NCBI GenBank assembly: GCA_004193545.1
Contig: RPGO01000004.1
Span: 50,475-114,474 of the forward strand
Direction of reading: 5' to 3'
Length of the DNA: 64,000 nucleotides
Source of the DNA: Candidatus Argoarchaeum ethanivorans
GTDB lineage: Archaea; Halobacteriota; Methanosarcinia; Methanosarcinales; EX4572-44
Numbering within the stretch: position 1 is the stretch's first letter; each line of letters begins with the position of its first letter. Shown piece by piece: positions 19,572 to 29,544 of this stretch. The notes under the pieces were generated by a model. The model saw only the letters and a list, made by a program, of their open reading frames with translations, did not search any database and had not been told where the DNA came from. A program made the position numbers and the translations under genes.

Positions 19572-20709
19572 TAGTGTCTCAGCAACTTAATTTTTAGACA
19601 AAGTTTATAAACCTGTGAGTCCAACCATATTCTATGGAAAAAATAAAACTTACAGAGAAAGAGGTGGAGTATCTCAACGATTTCGTGAAAATGGGGCGTA
19701 AGCGAGAATTGACCCGGGCACATATTTTGCTTCCTGGTCAATGATGGAAGAATGGAGATAAAAGATACGCTGCGGATCAGCAGAACTGGCCAACCATTTC
19801 CAACACAAGAAGAAATACCGCGAAGAGTCTCCAAGAGAGCCTTCGCGGAGAATATCGGTCCGGCCTAAAAGTATACAGAGAAACGTGCGGAGTTATGGCA
19901 GGCGTACCCGAATCACCTGATGGGCAAGAGATGGACGCACACTACTAACAGAGAAATAGAAGAAGGGATGGGTTTGAAACGATAAACAAAGTATCAGGCT
20001 TATTTTAAAAAAAGCAAAACTAAACCTTGGTTAAGGCGGATGTGGTGCATACAGACGATCGACACCGAATACAGAGGAACGGATGTACGATGTTCTCGAT
20101 CTGTACGAAGAACCGTACGACCCGGGAAGTCCATTGTCTGTTTTGACGAGAAACCAAAGCAACTTTCTTGCCGGAATAAAAGGATTTCCATCCCTATGAG
20201 CTGAGTCCTGAAATATGATTATGAATATATCAGGAACGGTACAGCAAAACATTTTTCATGGCGGTCAATTTAAAGCAGGAAACGATGTGACCCAGATCGC
20301 AAAGAGAACCGTAATTGGATTTTGCACAATTTGGCCGAGGATGCTTGTGTCGATGAAGAATGCAGACGTTGAAAACATCAACTGGTCATGGATAACCTCA
20401 ATGCTCAAGGAAAGTCATTTTACGGGCATTCAGTGAGGGAGGCGGAAAGGATTTTTGAGAACTGAATCGAGTTTCATTACGCCAAAACATGCAAAAGAGC
20501 TGGCTAATGCCGCTGAAATCCCACGAGATCAATATGATGGATATCGAATGCACTGACGAATAGTTGGCGGAATATAAGGACACTGAAGATTCAGGAAGTG
20601 GCTGCATGGACAAACGGAATGACGATGAAAGAAACTGGGGGTTTACGAAGGCGGATAGAAACTGTCAAATTATTATGTCTAAGAACCCATTGTCGAAGAG
20701 ACACTATAG
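19572..20709 (+). pseudogene. Heavily decayed IS630-family transposase copy
   Basis: MEKIKLTEKEVEYLNDFVK...; matches the element at 38558-39717 with many indels; TIR-like ctagtgtctcagcaac.../...gagacactatag. Confidence 0.8.
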
Positions 20710-20771
20710 ATGGGTCATAAGCTCACTGCAACGTGAGATTATAGAGAACCCCAAACACTTATAATTGCTGC

Positions 20772-21149
20772 TTATTCTACTAACACAGCATTTACGATGC
20801 CATCTTGCCCTGGTTTGTTTGTAACTTTCGCTTGCCCAATACTTGTTTTAATCACAGCACCTTTTGTCATAACGTCCCGCCTGACATAATATTGGTTTGC
20901 CTGATTTTCTGTGACGGTTTCAATCGTTGCTTTTCTGGTAGTGTTGTTCTTTTTGTCTGTTACGTTTACAGTATCTGTTTGCAGGAGTCGGTATTTCTTA
21001 TTGCCTCCAAAACATTTAATGACTTTTTTTATGTTTTTGCCAGCATGTGTTTCTGCTGCATCGCGTCCAATTTCAAATTTTCTTTTTCCACGTGCTCTGA
21101 TAAGTCGCCCGCTGGTAGATTTACGTTTTGAATTTCCTTGCCATCTCAT
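20772..21149 (-). CDS. rps8e: 30S ribosomal protein S8e
   Basis: MRWQGNSKRKSTSGRLIRARGKRKFEIGRDAAETHAG... archaeal S8e. Confidence 0.92.
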   Translation of the reverse strand: MRWQGNSKRKSTSGRLIRARGKRKFEIGRDAAETHAGKNIKKVIKCFGGNKKYRLLQTDTVNVTDKKNNTTRKATIETVTENQANQYYVRRDVMTKGAVIKTSIGQAKVTNKPGQDGIVNAVLVE

Positions 21150-21373
21150 AATTTACTACATAAAATAATAGAACTTGTACTTTAAAGTTGTGCTTCATTT
21201 ATATGTTACAAAAGAGGCTATCAAATTACCCCGTGAATTTTGTGTTTCTAATTTGATGGCTATCTGTTCTGTTAGGGTTTCTTTGCTTTTGTCTCTTGGT
21301 TGCGTAACTGAGGGATTTAGCACATGGTAAAGCAACACTGTGAAAACGTGTTTTCAAAACGGACCTGAATTCT

Positions 21374-22440
21374 GGCAATGTCCTAAATTACGATACTTAA
21401 TATACTTTGGAATCATATACCATATTTGTGATAAAGTATGGTTCGATATGGAAATCAAAATTAATATGCCAGAATGAAATGCAAGTATTATCTAAGAAGA
21501 AGGTAAAGATCCATAGTCCAATTTGCGGCGGCTGCATACCCATAGAGCAGAGACAGGTTCCGTGCCGTCGCTGTTATCAGTCTTATTCAAGGAAATCTAA
21601 AGGAAGTTCCGGCTGATATGCTCCTCTTTGTTATTGTCCCAACAGCTTAGGCTGCGAAGGTATAATAACTAAATTAAAACTCTGTGTCTCTGTGCCCCTC
21701 TGGTTGAATTATCCTGACTATCGGACTTGCTTTTGTGTGTCTGGAAATTAAGTTGCTGAAACAGTAAATTCTCTATTCTTCTCCATGATGTAGAACTTTG
21801 GACAATTTGAAGTTGATGATGAAATGTGGACATTCGTAAAAACAAAAAACGTTGAGCCCGGAAGCCCACAGTTCGAATATCGAAGGTGATGCTTACAGCT
21901 GTTATTCCTTTTCTCATAACGAGAGAGTCATATCATCGTTGCTTATGGAGATTGGGGAAACGAACAAAACATGTGAAAATTATTGTTGAGAATGTTTTCT
22001 ATATAGAATACAATTGCCTTATCGGATAAGAGAATTAAAATATTTCTGATGTATGATGACTATACAAATACCATTCTGAGTATTATTATGCAGAAGTATG
22101 TGTTGACTATGGAAGTTATCAAAATAAGGAGGAAAATTGTTGATACAAAATCAAAGAAGTCATTTGCTTATGGAACTCTAAGATGATAAAATAGAGACTA
22201 CAGATATCGAAATATGAATAGTATTTGTCATTGAAGGAAGGAACAGATTGGTTAAAGAAACAAAATGCTTTTCGAAATTCATAAATTCTTTCAATTATTT
22301 CTTTTATTGGAACTTTGTGGATAAGTTGACTAAAACCGAAGGACTCTGCAATGTTGCCAGATTTAGCTATTGATCATCGATGGAATTGGGAGCAATTTTT
22401 TATTTTTCCATTAAGTATTTTTTAAAATTAGGACACTGCC
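21374..22440 (+). mobile_element. Decayed IS1-like element
   Basis: Terminal inverted repeats ggcaatgtcctaaatt / aaattaggacactgcc; Cys-rich N-term ICQNEMQVL..VKIHSPICGG..QRQVPCRRCYQSYS; 3' part homologous to 39718-40397. Confidence 0.75.
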
Positions 22441-22454
22441 GAAGATTTTCTGCA

Positions 22455-22570
22455 CTTGATTGCTATCATAATCAATGGTATTTCTACAACGAAGTTGTAT
22501 AGTGCTTAGTATCAAGAGTTGTTTTCATACGGTGTGTATGCAGTTCTATAGAACGAAATTTGCAGTTGTT
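22455..22570. repeat. Cluster of degenerate hairpin repeats
   Basis: cttgattgctatcataatcaatgg; ctacaacgaagttgtatag; gcttagtatcaagagtt. Confidence 0.7.
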
Positions 22571-22910
22571 AACAATGTTTTAAATGATTGCAGTTTAATA
22601 TGCAGTATGGATGTACGCGCATTTGTTGGCCCGAAGTTGATAGCAAGCGGTTGAGAGCATCTCATTTCGAGAAAGCTTCGTTTTTCTGATGCTCATTGAT
22701 TTTGTTGCTGTCACCGTTATTCTATGGCATCTTTTTACCTGGATGTTGAAACGGTTTTTTCTCATTTTGCAGCGGTAATCTTCCCTTTTCTGCAGCAGGC
22801 TAATCGTGTGTTTCATTTGCACTTTCTTTTGTTAACATTCCTTTTCATCGTGGTGATATTAAACATCGGAAATATCATTACCGCTGATTGAAGAAGTCCT
22901 GTATTATTAC

Positions 22911-23489
22911 ATGAGGCTTGCCTACTTATTAACCGTGAAGAACTTGGTGATGGATTCTTTTAAGCGAAGACGTGAATTCACTTACTATGGTTATACATCT
23001 GCCTTATTTCCAAGCGTGGCTCTGTTAAAATTGATGATGTTTGCTTTCACTCTTGTTTTTGGAAGTATATTTATCACCATAAACGATGAACATGTAGATC
23101 CTGATACGATCTCTGAGATCTCTAAAGTTGCTAAAACACTTTCCGGGGCAAAAGAAGAAAATCGTGTTGATGATGATGAATCTTCTGGTGATTTCCAGGC
23201 AGCGACTGATGAATTTTTTGGCGAGGGCGAAGGCGGAATCTACGGTAAACCAACGATTGCAAGACTTAATGGTAAGAAGATTGATCTGTTGTTATATTCT
23301 GGCTCTGGAGCCGGGTTAGAGCTTCGGAGTGCTGATGATATCAGTTTGTATGAGTTTGAACAGACACCTGTATATCCAGCAGATGCAGTAGCGAGTGGAA
23401 CCAGTGATGATTACGTCATAATTGCTGCGAAGAGCGATTCTGATAAACTGATTATTAACAGGTATGTTGTTGAGATGAGTGGGCAATAA
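22911..23489 (+). CDS. Hypothetical protein with N-terminal TM segment and acidic soluble domain
   Basis: 192 aa ORF, MRLAYLLTVKNLVMDSFKRRREFTYYGYTSALFPSVALLKLMMFAFTLVFGSIFI; no family recognised. Confidence 0.6.
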   Translation: MRLAYLLTVKNLVMDSFKRRREFTYYGYTSALFPSVALLKLMMFAFTLVFGSIFITINDEHVDPDTISEISKVAKTLSGAKEENRVDDDESSGDFQAATDEFFGEGEGGIYGKPTIARLNGKKIDLLLYSGSGAGLELRSADDISLYEFEQTPVYPADAVASGTSDDYVIIAAKSDSDKLIINRYVVEMSGQ

Positions 23490-23579
23490 AGCCAAGGTTC
23501 TCAACCTGCACAACTTCGTTGTGCAGAACCGCACACACCATGTTGAGATGAGTGGACAATAAAGCCACGGTTCTCAACC
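23468..23579. repeat. Hairpin repeat flanked by 39-bp direct duplication spanning the stop codon of the upstream ORF
   Basis: tgttgagatgagtgggcaataaagccaaggttctcaacc (23468-23506) and near-identical copy 23541-23579; palindrome ctgcacaacttcgttgtgcag 23506-23526. Confidence 0.9.
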
Positions 23580-23617
23580 CTGATCTATTTCAAATATTGA
23601 ATAGCCAAAAAATTCTT

Positions 23618-24406
23618 TTATACGTATTCAAGTTTGCTTGTGTGATACCACATATCTGTGCCCTCGAGCTTTGCCCATCTGCCCTGTTCGTCATCCTGAA
23701 TATCTTTAATAACCCCTTTTGTGCCGGTTGGTACATATCGCGCAGTTCTTCCAGCCTCGAGCGGTAGTGACGGCTCGAGGTGTTGTGGTGGCATACTAAT
23801 CCACACTTCCCTGGCGGTTTCATCGACTTTGGATTTAGGGCAGGTAACACCACGGGCAACATCAGTGATAATACCTGACACGTAGCCTTTAGTTCCAACA
23901 TTTTCTTCTATCGGTCGCACATATAAAGTCCGCACACCCAATTCTGCAAAATCTTCAAAATCTATGGGCGTCTGGCAGACAATTATACATGGTTTATCAA
24001 TGTTTCGAAGAAGCATCCTTGCTTTGTAAAGTACATGTCGTTTCACATTTCCAAAATGAGCGATTAACACCTTAGCGGGTTTCATTTGTTCCAGTTCTTT
24101 TGGTGTAAGGTGCATGAACGTATCTTTTACTGCAAACGTTCCAGGAAAGTCCTCTGGCACACCTTCACCAGTGCTTAAAATCATCACACTGAGCTCAATA
24201 CCGCGTTCTCGAAGTCCCATGCTGATCTCACAGACCGGTTTAAAGACATGTCTTCGCGTACCTGACATGCCAAGTACTAATACATCGTACTTGAGGGCAA
24301 GACCAATAGTACCGCGTTGAGCAATCCCAGCAGACACTCCAACACCAATTTCTGCGCGACAATCAATATATTGAGACTTTCTACCAATACTAGTAGTAAC
24401 AGGCAT
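23618..24406 (-). CDS. mcrC: Methyl-coenzyme M reductase operon/activation protein McrC with C-terminal DUF2098-like domain
   Basis: IDCRAEIGVGVSAGIAQRGTIGLA; GMSGTRRHVFKPVCEI; C-term ARYVPTGTKGVIKDIQDDEQGRWAKLEGTDMWYHTSKLEYV resembles DUF2098. Confidence 0.85.
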   Translation of the reverse strand: MPVTTSIGRKSQYIDCRAEIGVGVSAGIAQRGTIGLALKYDVLVLGMSGTRRHVFKPVCEISMGLRERGIELSVMILSTGEGVPEDFPGTFAVKDTFMHLTPKELEQMKPAKVLIAHFGNVKRHVLYKARMLLRNIDKPCIIVCQTPIDFEDFAELGVRTLYVRPIEENVGTKGYVSGIITDVARGVTCPKSKVDETAREVWISMPPQHLEPSLPLEAGRTARYVPTGTKGVIKDIQDDEQGRWAKLEGTDMWYHTSKLEYV

Positions 24407-24521
24407 AATATATCATTGCCTCTGTTCTTTATAACACTATAAACGTTTATCGGTATGGCATCAGTGTTTTATAGAGTGCCAAACGACACAGTTCCCTGGT
24501 TGATTGTTTTTGAAAAATAGG

Positions 24522-25826
24522 ATGATTACTATCGTTTCACCTGAGATTTACACGTATGGTTCAATGGTAATTGGTGGAATACTGCGTGATGCAGGTTACA
24601 ATGTTGTGCTGACTAAAGAGCTTCGTGCTGACACTGACACTGTTTTTGTTAGTTTGCATTCCACTTTACAATTGATCGATAATAATATAAAAAAGTTTTT
24701 TGGGATGTTGGGGGGAAAGATGGTTTTTGTCGGTGGACCTGTTAGCGCCTATCCACACATCGTACTTGGTGAGCTTTCAAATGTGTCGTGCGTGGTTGTT
24801 GGAGAAGGTGAAGAGGTCGTGCTTGATTTATTAGAAAGAGGTGTCAGTGAGGATGTTTTTGGCATTGCTTTCAGAGATTGCAACGGCAATATTGTTGAAA
24901 CAAAAAAACGTCCTTTTTTAACGAACCTGTCACGTCCTCTCCCGTTAATCCCGGGTGATATTTCACGTCAGAACGTGCGTGGTGCAAACGTTTACATCGA
25001 GACCCATCGAGGCTGCCTTGGTAATTGTGATTTCTGCCAGGTACCAAGTTTTTTTGGCCAGACCATTCGAAGCCGTGACCAGGAAGACATACTTGCAGAG
25101 GTTAAGGCATTCAAAAAGGCAGGAGCGCAAAGGATTGCTGTTAGTGGAGGCACTGGCTCGCTTTATGGATATGATAAAGAAGAGATATCGCACTTACTCA
25201 TTGAACTCTTAAGGGATATCTCAGAAATTACTGGTCCAAGAAATCTATCTGTCCCTGACATGCGAGTTGACTATGTGAGCGAAGAAGTGCTTGAGGCAAT
25301 CAGGCGCTATACAATGGGCTGGGTATTTTTTGGAATTGAATCCGGCAGCAACAGCATCCTGAAACAGATGCATAAAGGAATAAGCATTGAAAAAGCGATG
25401 GATGCAGTCGAATACACGCGTTCGCAGGGCGTTCATGTTGCAGGCTCTTTTATAGTGGGACATCCTTCCGAAACAGAGAAGGATTACGAGCTTACACGAG
25501 ACTTTGTTGAGGATGCAATGCTTGAAGACGTGTTTGTCAGTATTATTGAACCAATACCCTCAACAAGGTTTGCGAACCTTATTTCAGACATTTCAGAAGA
25601 AGATAATCCAAGTTTTAAACCTCACACCGGGCAATATTCTACACTCAAGCTTTCAGAAAGTGAAGCAAGGTTTTTCGACCTGATGCTTAGTGCTGAAACA
25701 TCCAAACCAGTACCAAGAATTGTAACCAATCAACAATATGATATGATTCTTAGTATAGCACGCAGCCAGGGCGAAGATGTGCGAGCTGTAACACGTTTGA
25801 TATGGAAATACAAAAAATTGTTCTGA
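24522..25826 (+). CDS. mgmA: B12-binding radical SAM protein, MJ_0865/MgmA-like (putative MCR glutamine C-methyltransferase)
   Basis: B12-binding-like N-term; radical SAM motif ETHRGCLGNCDFCQVP; position next to mcrC. Confidence 0.75.
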   Translation: MITIVSPEIYTYGSMVIGGILRDAGYNVVLTKELRADTDTVFVSLHSTLQLIDNNIKKFFGMLGGKMVFVGGPVSAYPHIVLGELSNVSCVVVGEGEEVVLDLLERGVSEDVFGIAFRDCNGNIVETKKRPFLTNLSRPLPLIPGDISRQNVRGANVYIETHRGCLGNCDFCQVPSFFGQTIRSRDQEDILAEVKAFKKAGAQRIAVSGGTGSLYGYDKEEISHLLIELLRDISEITGPRNLSVPDMRVDYVSEEVLEAIRRYTMGWVFFGIESGSNSILKQMHKGISIEKAMDAVEYTRSQGVHVAGSFIVGHPSETEKDYELTRDFVEDAMLEDVFVSIIEPIPSTRFANLISDISEEDNPSFKPHTGQYSTLKLSESEARFFDLMLSAETSKPVPRIVTNQQYDMILSIARSQGEDVRAVTRLIWKYKKLF

Positions 25827-26003
25827 TTTGTTCAATCAAGAACTATATCAAGATGTTAAACATCTGCTTCAGTGTATACATTTCGATTTAGAAGGAGGTT
25901 CTCTATTTATTTGATTTATCATGGAGACAGGTGTAAAGGGGATTAATAAAGAACTAAAAAAATAGAGATATTTAATCCCCCGATTTTTCCGTCTAAGTTT
26001 TAA

Positions 26004-26318
26004 TTAGCCAAACAGTGCACCGAGCCCTTCCATTCCGCTTTCCTCTGCTTCTTCTTCCTCTTCTTCCGTCTTTTCCTCTTTTACTTCTTCAGGAGGTGCC
26101 TCTGCTTGTGTTGTTGTGGTGGTGGCTGCCGTTGGTGCTGCAACAACTGATTTAGAGATTGCTTCATCGATGTTCACACCATCAAGAGTTGCTACAAGTG
26201 CTTTTATACGTATAGCATCTACTTCAAGTCCTGCTGCGCTGACTACCGCGCTAACGTTTTCTTCTGTTATTTCTTTTCCTGCTTTGTGCAATAAAAGTGC
26301 TGCATATATATATTCCAT
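26004..26318 (-). CDS. rpl12: 50S ribosomal protein L12 (P1)
   Basis: [34 protein letters not shown]...; acidic tail ...[10 protein letters not shown]. Confidence 0.95.
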   Translation of the reverse strand: MEYIYAALLLHKAGKEITEENVSAVVSAAGLEVDAIRIKALVATLDGVNIDEAISKSVVAAPTAATTTTTQAEAPPEEVKEEKTEEEEEEAEESGMEGLGALFG

Positions 26319-26353
26319 ATTTATTCACCTTGAAAAGTATAAATCTTATATTT

Positions 26354-27343
26354 TTATTCGAACAGTGAGCCAAGTCCAGCTGCTGTCTCTTCTTCCTTCT
26401 TTTCTTCTTCTTTCTCTTCTGTTTGCGGTTCTGCAGATTCGCTAACCGCTGTTTTTTCTGCGACCTCTGCTGTGCTGTTTACATCCTTTCCCGTCATTTT
26501 GTCTGAAAGCGATACCATCTGGCTGTATGCTTTTGCAAGCAGTGTCCCCATGGTTTCAGGCATGATAATTTCACAGTTGATGGCAAGATTTCTTGACTCT
26601 GATGCTGCATTTATAAGGATTGCTTCGATGGTTGTTTTTGTTGGATATGCTGTGTTAACCGAGAGATTGAATGCAAACTGTGCTGCTTGCACCAGGTTGT
26701 CTGCATACTCCTGTTCATCGATGGCAAGGTCTTCTGGTTTGAAGATGAGCTCATTTTCATAAGCTGCCTTCATATCAAGTCCTATTGTGAGTGGGTATAT
26801 CTCCAGTCGCGAAAGCATGGTTGCAAGTTTGTTTGATACTATATCTCCTTCTTTTGCGACAGTTTTTGTTTCTCTAACTATTACTTTCCCTGATTCGATA
26901 GCTGCAGGTATTCCTGCGTTCTGCAGGTCACCTACAATAGGTCCCGGCGGGAAGGATGTTGGCCCCTTTTCCACTATGATATCTGAAGGTGCAATATTTC
27001 CTCCTTTGATTGGAGCAGGGGATTTGCTTGCTTCAAGCATCTTGTATAGTGCAAATGGATTCTTCTTTGTGAAAATGACTGCTGTTTGGGTTGATACATA
27101 ATCTTTCAACTGTATCATATTATCTTCAAAATTGTCAAGAGTACGATCTATAAAAGTGTTTCTTGACATTTTAAGCTCGGCAACACCCCGAAGATTTTTT
27201 CTTATCGCTTGCAGTTGTTTTGATGGGATGTCTCGCATTGAAACGATACCAACTACCGGATAAGATGTTATCTTGTTTTTGAGATGTTCTACCTCATCTT
27301 TTTTCCACTGAGGTATGTGTCTGCTGTGGTGTTTCGCATCCAT
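26354..27343 (-). CDS. rpl10: 50S ribosomal protein L10 (P0)
   Basis: MDAKHHSRHIPQWKKDEVEHLKNKI...; C-term AAGLGSLFE. Confidence 0.95.
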   Translation of the reverse strand: MDAKHHSRHIPQWKKDEVEHLKNKITSYPVVGIVSMRDIPSKQLQAIRKNLRGVAELKMSRNTFIDRTLDNFEDNMIQLKDYVSTQTAVIFTKKNPFALYKMLEASKSPAPIKGGNIAPSDIIVEKGPTSFPPGPIVGDLQNAGIPAAIESGKVIVRETKTVAKEGDIVSNKLATMLSRLEIYPLTIGLDMKAAYENELIFKPEDLAIDEQEYADNLVQAAQFAFNLSVNTAYPTKTTIEAILINAASESRNLAINCEIIMPETMGTLLAKAYSQMVSLSDKMTGKDVNSTAEVAEKTAVSESAEPQTEEKEEEKKEEETAAGLGSLFE

Positions 27344-27428
27344 GTTATCTTATCCTCACTGCAAAGCTTGCGCTTTGCAGAAATAACCTGTAACATTGTT
27401 TCGCATCCATGCTATCTTACCCTCACTG
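27331..27428. repeat. Hairpin repeat flanked by 31-bp direct duplication at the rpl1/rpl10 junction
   Basis: gtttcgcatccatgttatcttatcctcactg (27331-27361) and gtttcgcatccatgctatcttaccctcactg (27398-27428); hairpin ctgcaaagcttgcgctttgcag 27359-27380. Confidence 0.9.
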
Positions 27429-28053
27429 CTGGTCCCATTGTTGTTTTTATGTATACCGACCGTATGTTTTGTGCACCACGTTCAAGTTTTTGTTCCAGTC
27501 TCATGATCACTGATTCTACGTTCTCTACAAGTTTTTCCGGCTGCATATTGCGCTGTCCGATTGATACATGAAAGGTCGCTCTGTCTTTTGAGCGCACTTT
27601 GATGGAATTACGTGCACGATTTATCAACTGTGCAATATCTTTGTCAGGTGTCAGTGGTTCTGGCATTTTTCCCCGTGGACCAAGAACACGCCCAAGAGAC
27701 TTTCCAATCATCGGCATGTAGGCAGTTTCTGCAATAAAAAAGTTGACTTCGTTTGCAAGACTGCGTGCACGTGGCGGTTCATTTGCAAGTGCTTCTATCT
27801 CTGTTTCACCAAATATATAATCCGCACCTGCTGCTTTTGCTTTTTCCGCCACATCGCCTTTTGCAAAGACTGCGATTTTCACAGGCTTCCCTTTTGTGTG
27901 CGGAAGTAATATTTCCTCATCAATCCTGTTTTGAGGCTTAGTTAGATCAAGATTTCTAAGATTTATTGCTAAATCCACAGATTCTTCAAATCCTCTTTGT
28001 GGAGACGTTTCTAAAACCTTTTTTACTGCTTCAGTGATTTGTTCTAATGTCAT
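27412..28053 (-). CDS. rpl1: 50S ribosomal protein L1
   Basis: 213 aa; NLDLTKPQNRIDEEILLPHTKGKPVKIAVFAKGD; GRVLGPRGKMPEPL. Confidence 0.95.
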   Translation of the reverse strand: MTLEQITEAVKKVLETSPQRGFEESVDLAINLRNLDLTKPQNRIDEEILLPHTKGKPVKIAVFAKGDVAEKAKAAGADYIFGETEIEALANEPPRARSLANEVNFFIAETAYMPMIGKSLGRVLGPRGKMPEPLTPDKDIAQLINRARNSIKVRSKDRATFHVSIGQRNMQPEKLVENVESVIMRLEQKLERGAQNIRSVYIKTTMGPAVRVR

Positions 28054-28325
28054 TTGTTACCTCCGTAGTAAATATGTTTTTCGACCTTACTATTGGTCTA
28101 CTACGGTCATTTTGGTAAAGAAAACACCTCAAACTACTAATAAGTTGCGGTAGGTAATAAAAGTTAAATGTGGATAAGTGCAAGAAGAAACTGGTGTCTG
28201 CCTGAGTTTTTGAGAGGATGGATGATGTATAGATTTTGTTCTGGCGGCACGGTTGAACGAACAATCCCGTTTGTAGGGGGATGTTTTTTCGTATGATTTT
28301 ATTGTTCAGGGGGCGCTCTTAGAGA

Positions 28326-29513
28326 ATGTCATTGTCATTCCTGCCAGAGGTAAGTAGTGGGACTTTCATGCAGATAATGCCTTTAATCGCTGCAATTGGA
28401 GTTGTAGTAGGTCTTGTTGCCCTGTACTCTAATTATAGAAAATCAAAAAAGGTTGATGATACAAAACAGGGGACGCATGTCTCCCAGACTAATACCGGTG
28501 CCTCAAATATAGACCTTACAAATTGTACAATAAACATCAACAAAACCCCTGTCGAGAAATTCGGTGAAGCTGAAACTCTGGCTGAAGTAAAAAAGTGTCT
28601 TGAAACGCATGTGCCTGAAATTGTGGGAACGATCAGTAAAGGTGTTGAGGTTACTCTTGATAAATACGAACTTTCTCTGGTGGACGCTGTTAAGGAAAAG
28701 GTAGAACAATACAAAAAAACAAAAAACGAGTTGTTGAAGGATTCAGGAATTTTAACCACTCTTGGCAATGAGGCATATTACCTTGGGCAGATGGATAATG
28801 CACTCGAATACTTCAAAGAAGCGTTAGAGATCGATGAAGAATTGAAAGACAAACGGGGAAAAGCAACAGACTTGAACAACATCGGAATTGTGTATCAAAA
28901 CTGGGGTAAGCCTGAGAAAGCACTCGAATACTACAAAGAAGCGTTAGAGATCGATGAAGAATTGAAAGACAAACGGGGAAAAGCAACACGCTTGAACAAC
29001 ATTGGAAGTTTGTACTATGACTGGGGTAAGCCTGAGAAAGCACTCGAATACTTCAAAGAAGCGTTAGAGATCAATGAAGAATTGAAAGACAAACGGGGAA
29101 AAGCAACATGCTTGAATAACATCGGACTTGTATATCAAAACTGGGGTAAGCCTGAGAAAGCACTCGAATACTTCAAAGAAGCGTTAGAGATCGCTGAAGA
29201 ATTAAAAGACAAGCAGGGAAAAGCAACACGCTTGAATAACATCGGACTTGTGTATCAAAACTGGGGTAAGCCTGAGAAAGCACTCGAATACTACAAAGAA
29301 GCGTTAGAGATCAATGAAGAATTGAAAGACAAACGGGGAAAAGCAACATGCTTGAATAACATCGGACTTGTATATCAAAACTGGGGTAAGCCTGAGAAAG
29401 CACTCGAATACTTCAAAGAATCGCTCGCTATTTTTGAGGAACTTATGGATGTGCGAAGCGCAGAAACCGTAAAAGAAAATATTCGTTCAATCACACGACA
29501 GAAACACCAGTAG
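28326..29513 (+). CDS. Membrane-anchored TPR protein (40-residue repeats)
   Basis: N-terminal TM segment; repeated ALEYFKEALEIxEELKDKRGKATxLNNIGxVYQNWGKPEK. Confidence 0.85.
   Translation: MSLSFLPEVSSGTFMQIMPLIAAIGVVVGLVALYSNYRKSKKVDDTKQGTHVSQTNTGASNIDLTNCTININKTPVEKFGEAETLAEVKKCLETHVPEIVGTISKGVEVTLDKYELSLVDAVKEKVEQYKKTKNELLKDSGILTTLGNEAYYLGQMDNALEYFKEALEIDEELKDKRGKATDLNNIGIVYQNWGKPEKALEYYKEALEIDEELKDKRGKATRLNNIGSLYYDWGKPEKALEYFKEALEINEELKDKRGKATCLNNIGLVYQNWGKPEKALEYFKEALEIAEELKDKQGKATRLNNIGLVYQNWGKPEKALEYYKEALEINEELKDKRGKATCLNNIGLVYQNWGKPEKALEYFKESLAIFEELMDVRSAETVKENIRSITRQKHQ
28799..29425 (+). repeat. Near-identical 120-bp tandem repeats within the TPR gene
   Basis: cactcgaatacttcaaagaagcg... 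recurs at 28801, 28921, 29041, 29161, 29281, 29401. Confidence 0.95.
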
Positions 29514-29544
29514 TGTGAAAATCACTGTGCATCAACAACCTTTT

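Noticed and set aside
22595-22822. 75-aa minus-strand ORF between the IS1-like relic and the 192-aa ORF
   Set aside because: Short, basic, no recognisable family; likely noise in decayed DNA.
28801-29425. Regularly spaced repeats that could suggest a CRISPR array
   Set aside because: 120-bp units are contiguous coding TPRs without spacers; no cas genes are in the window.
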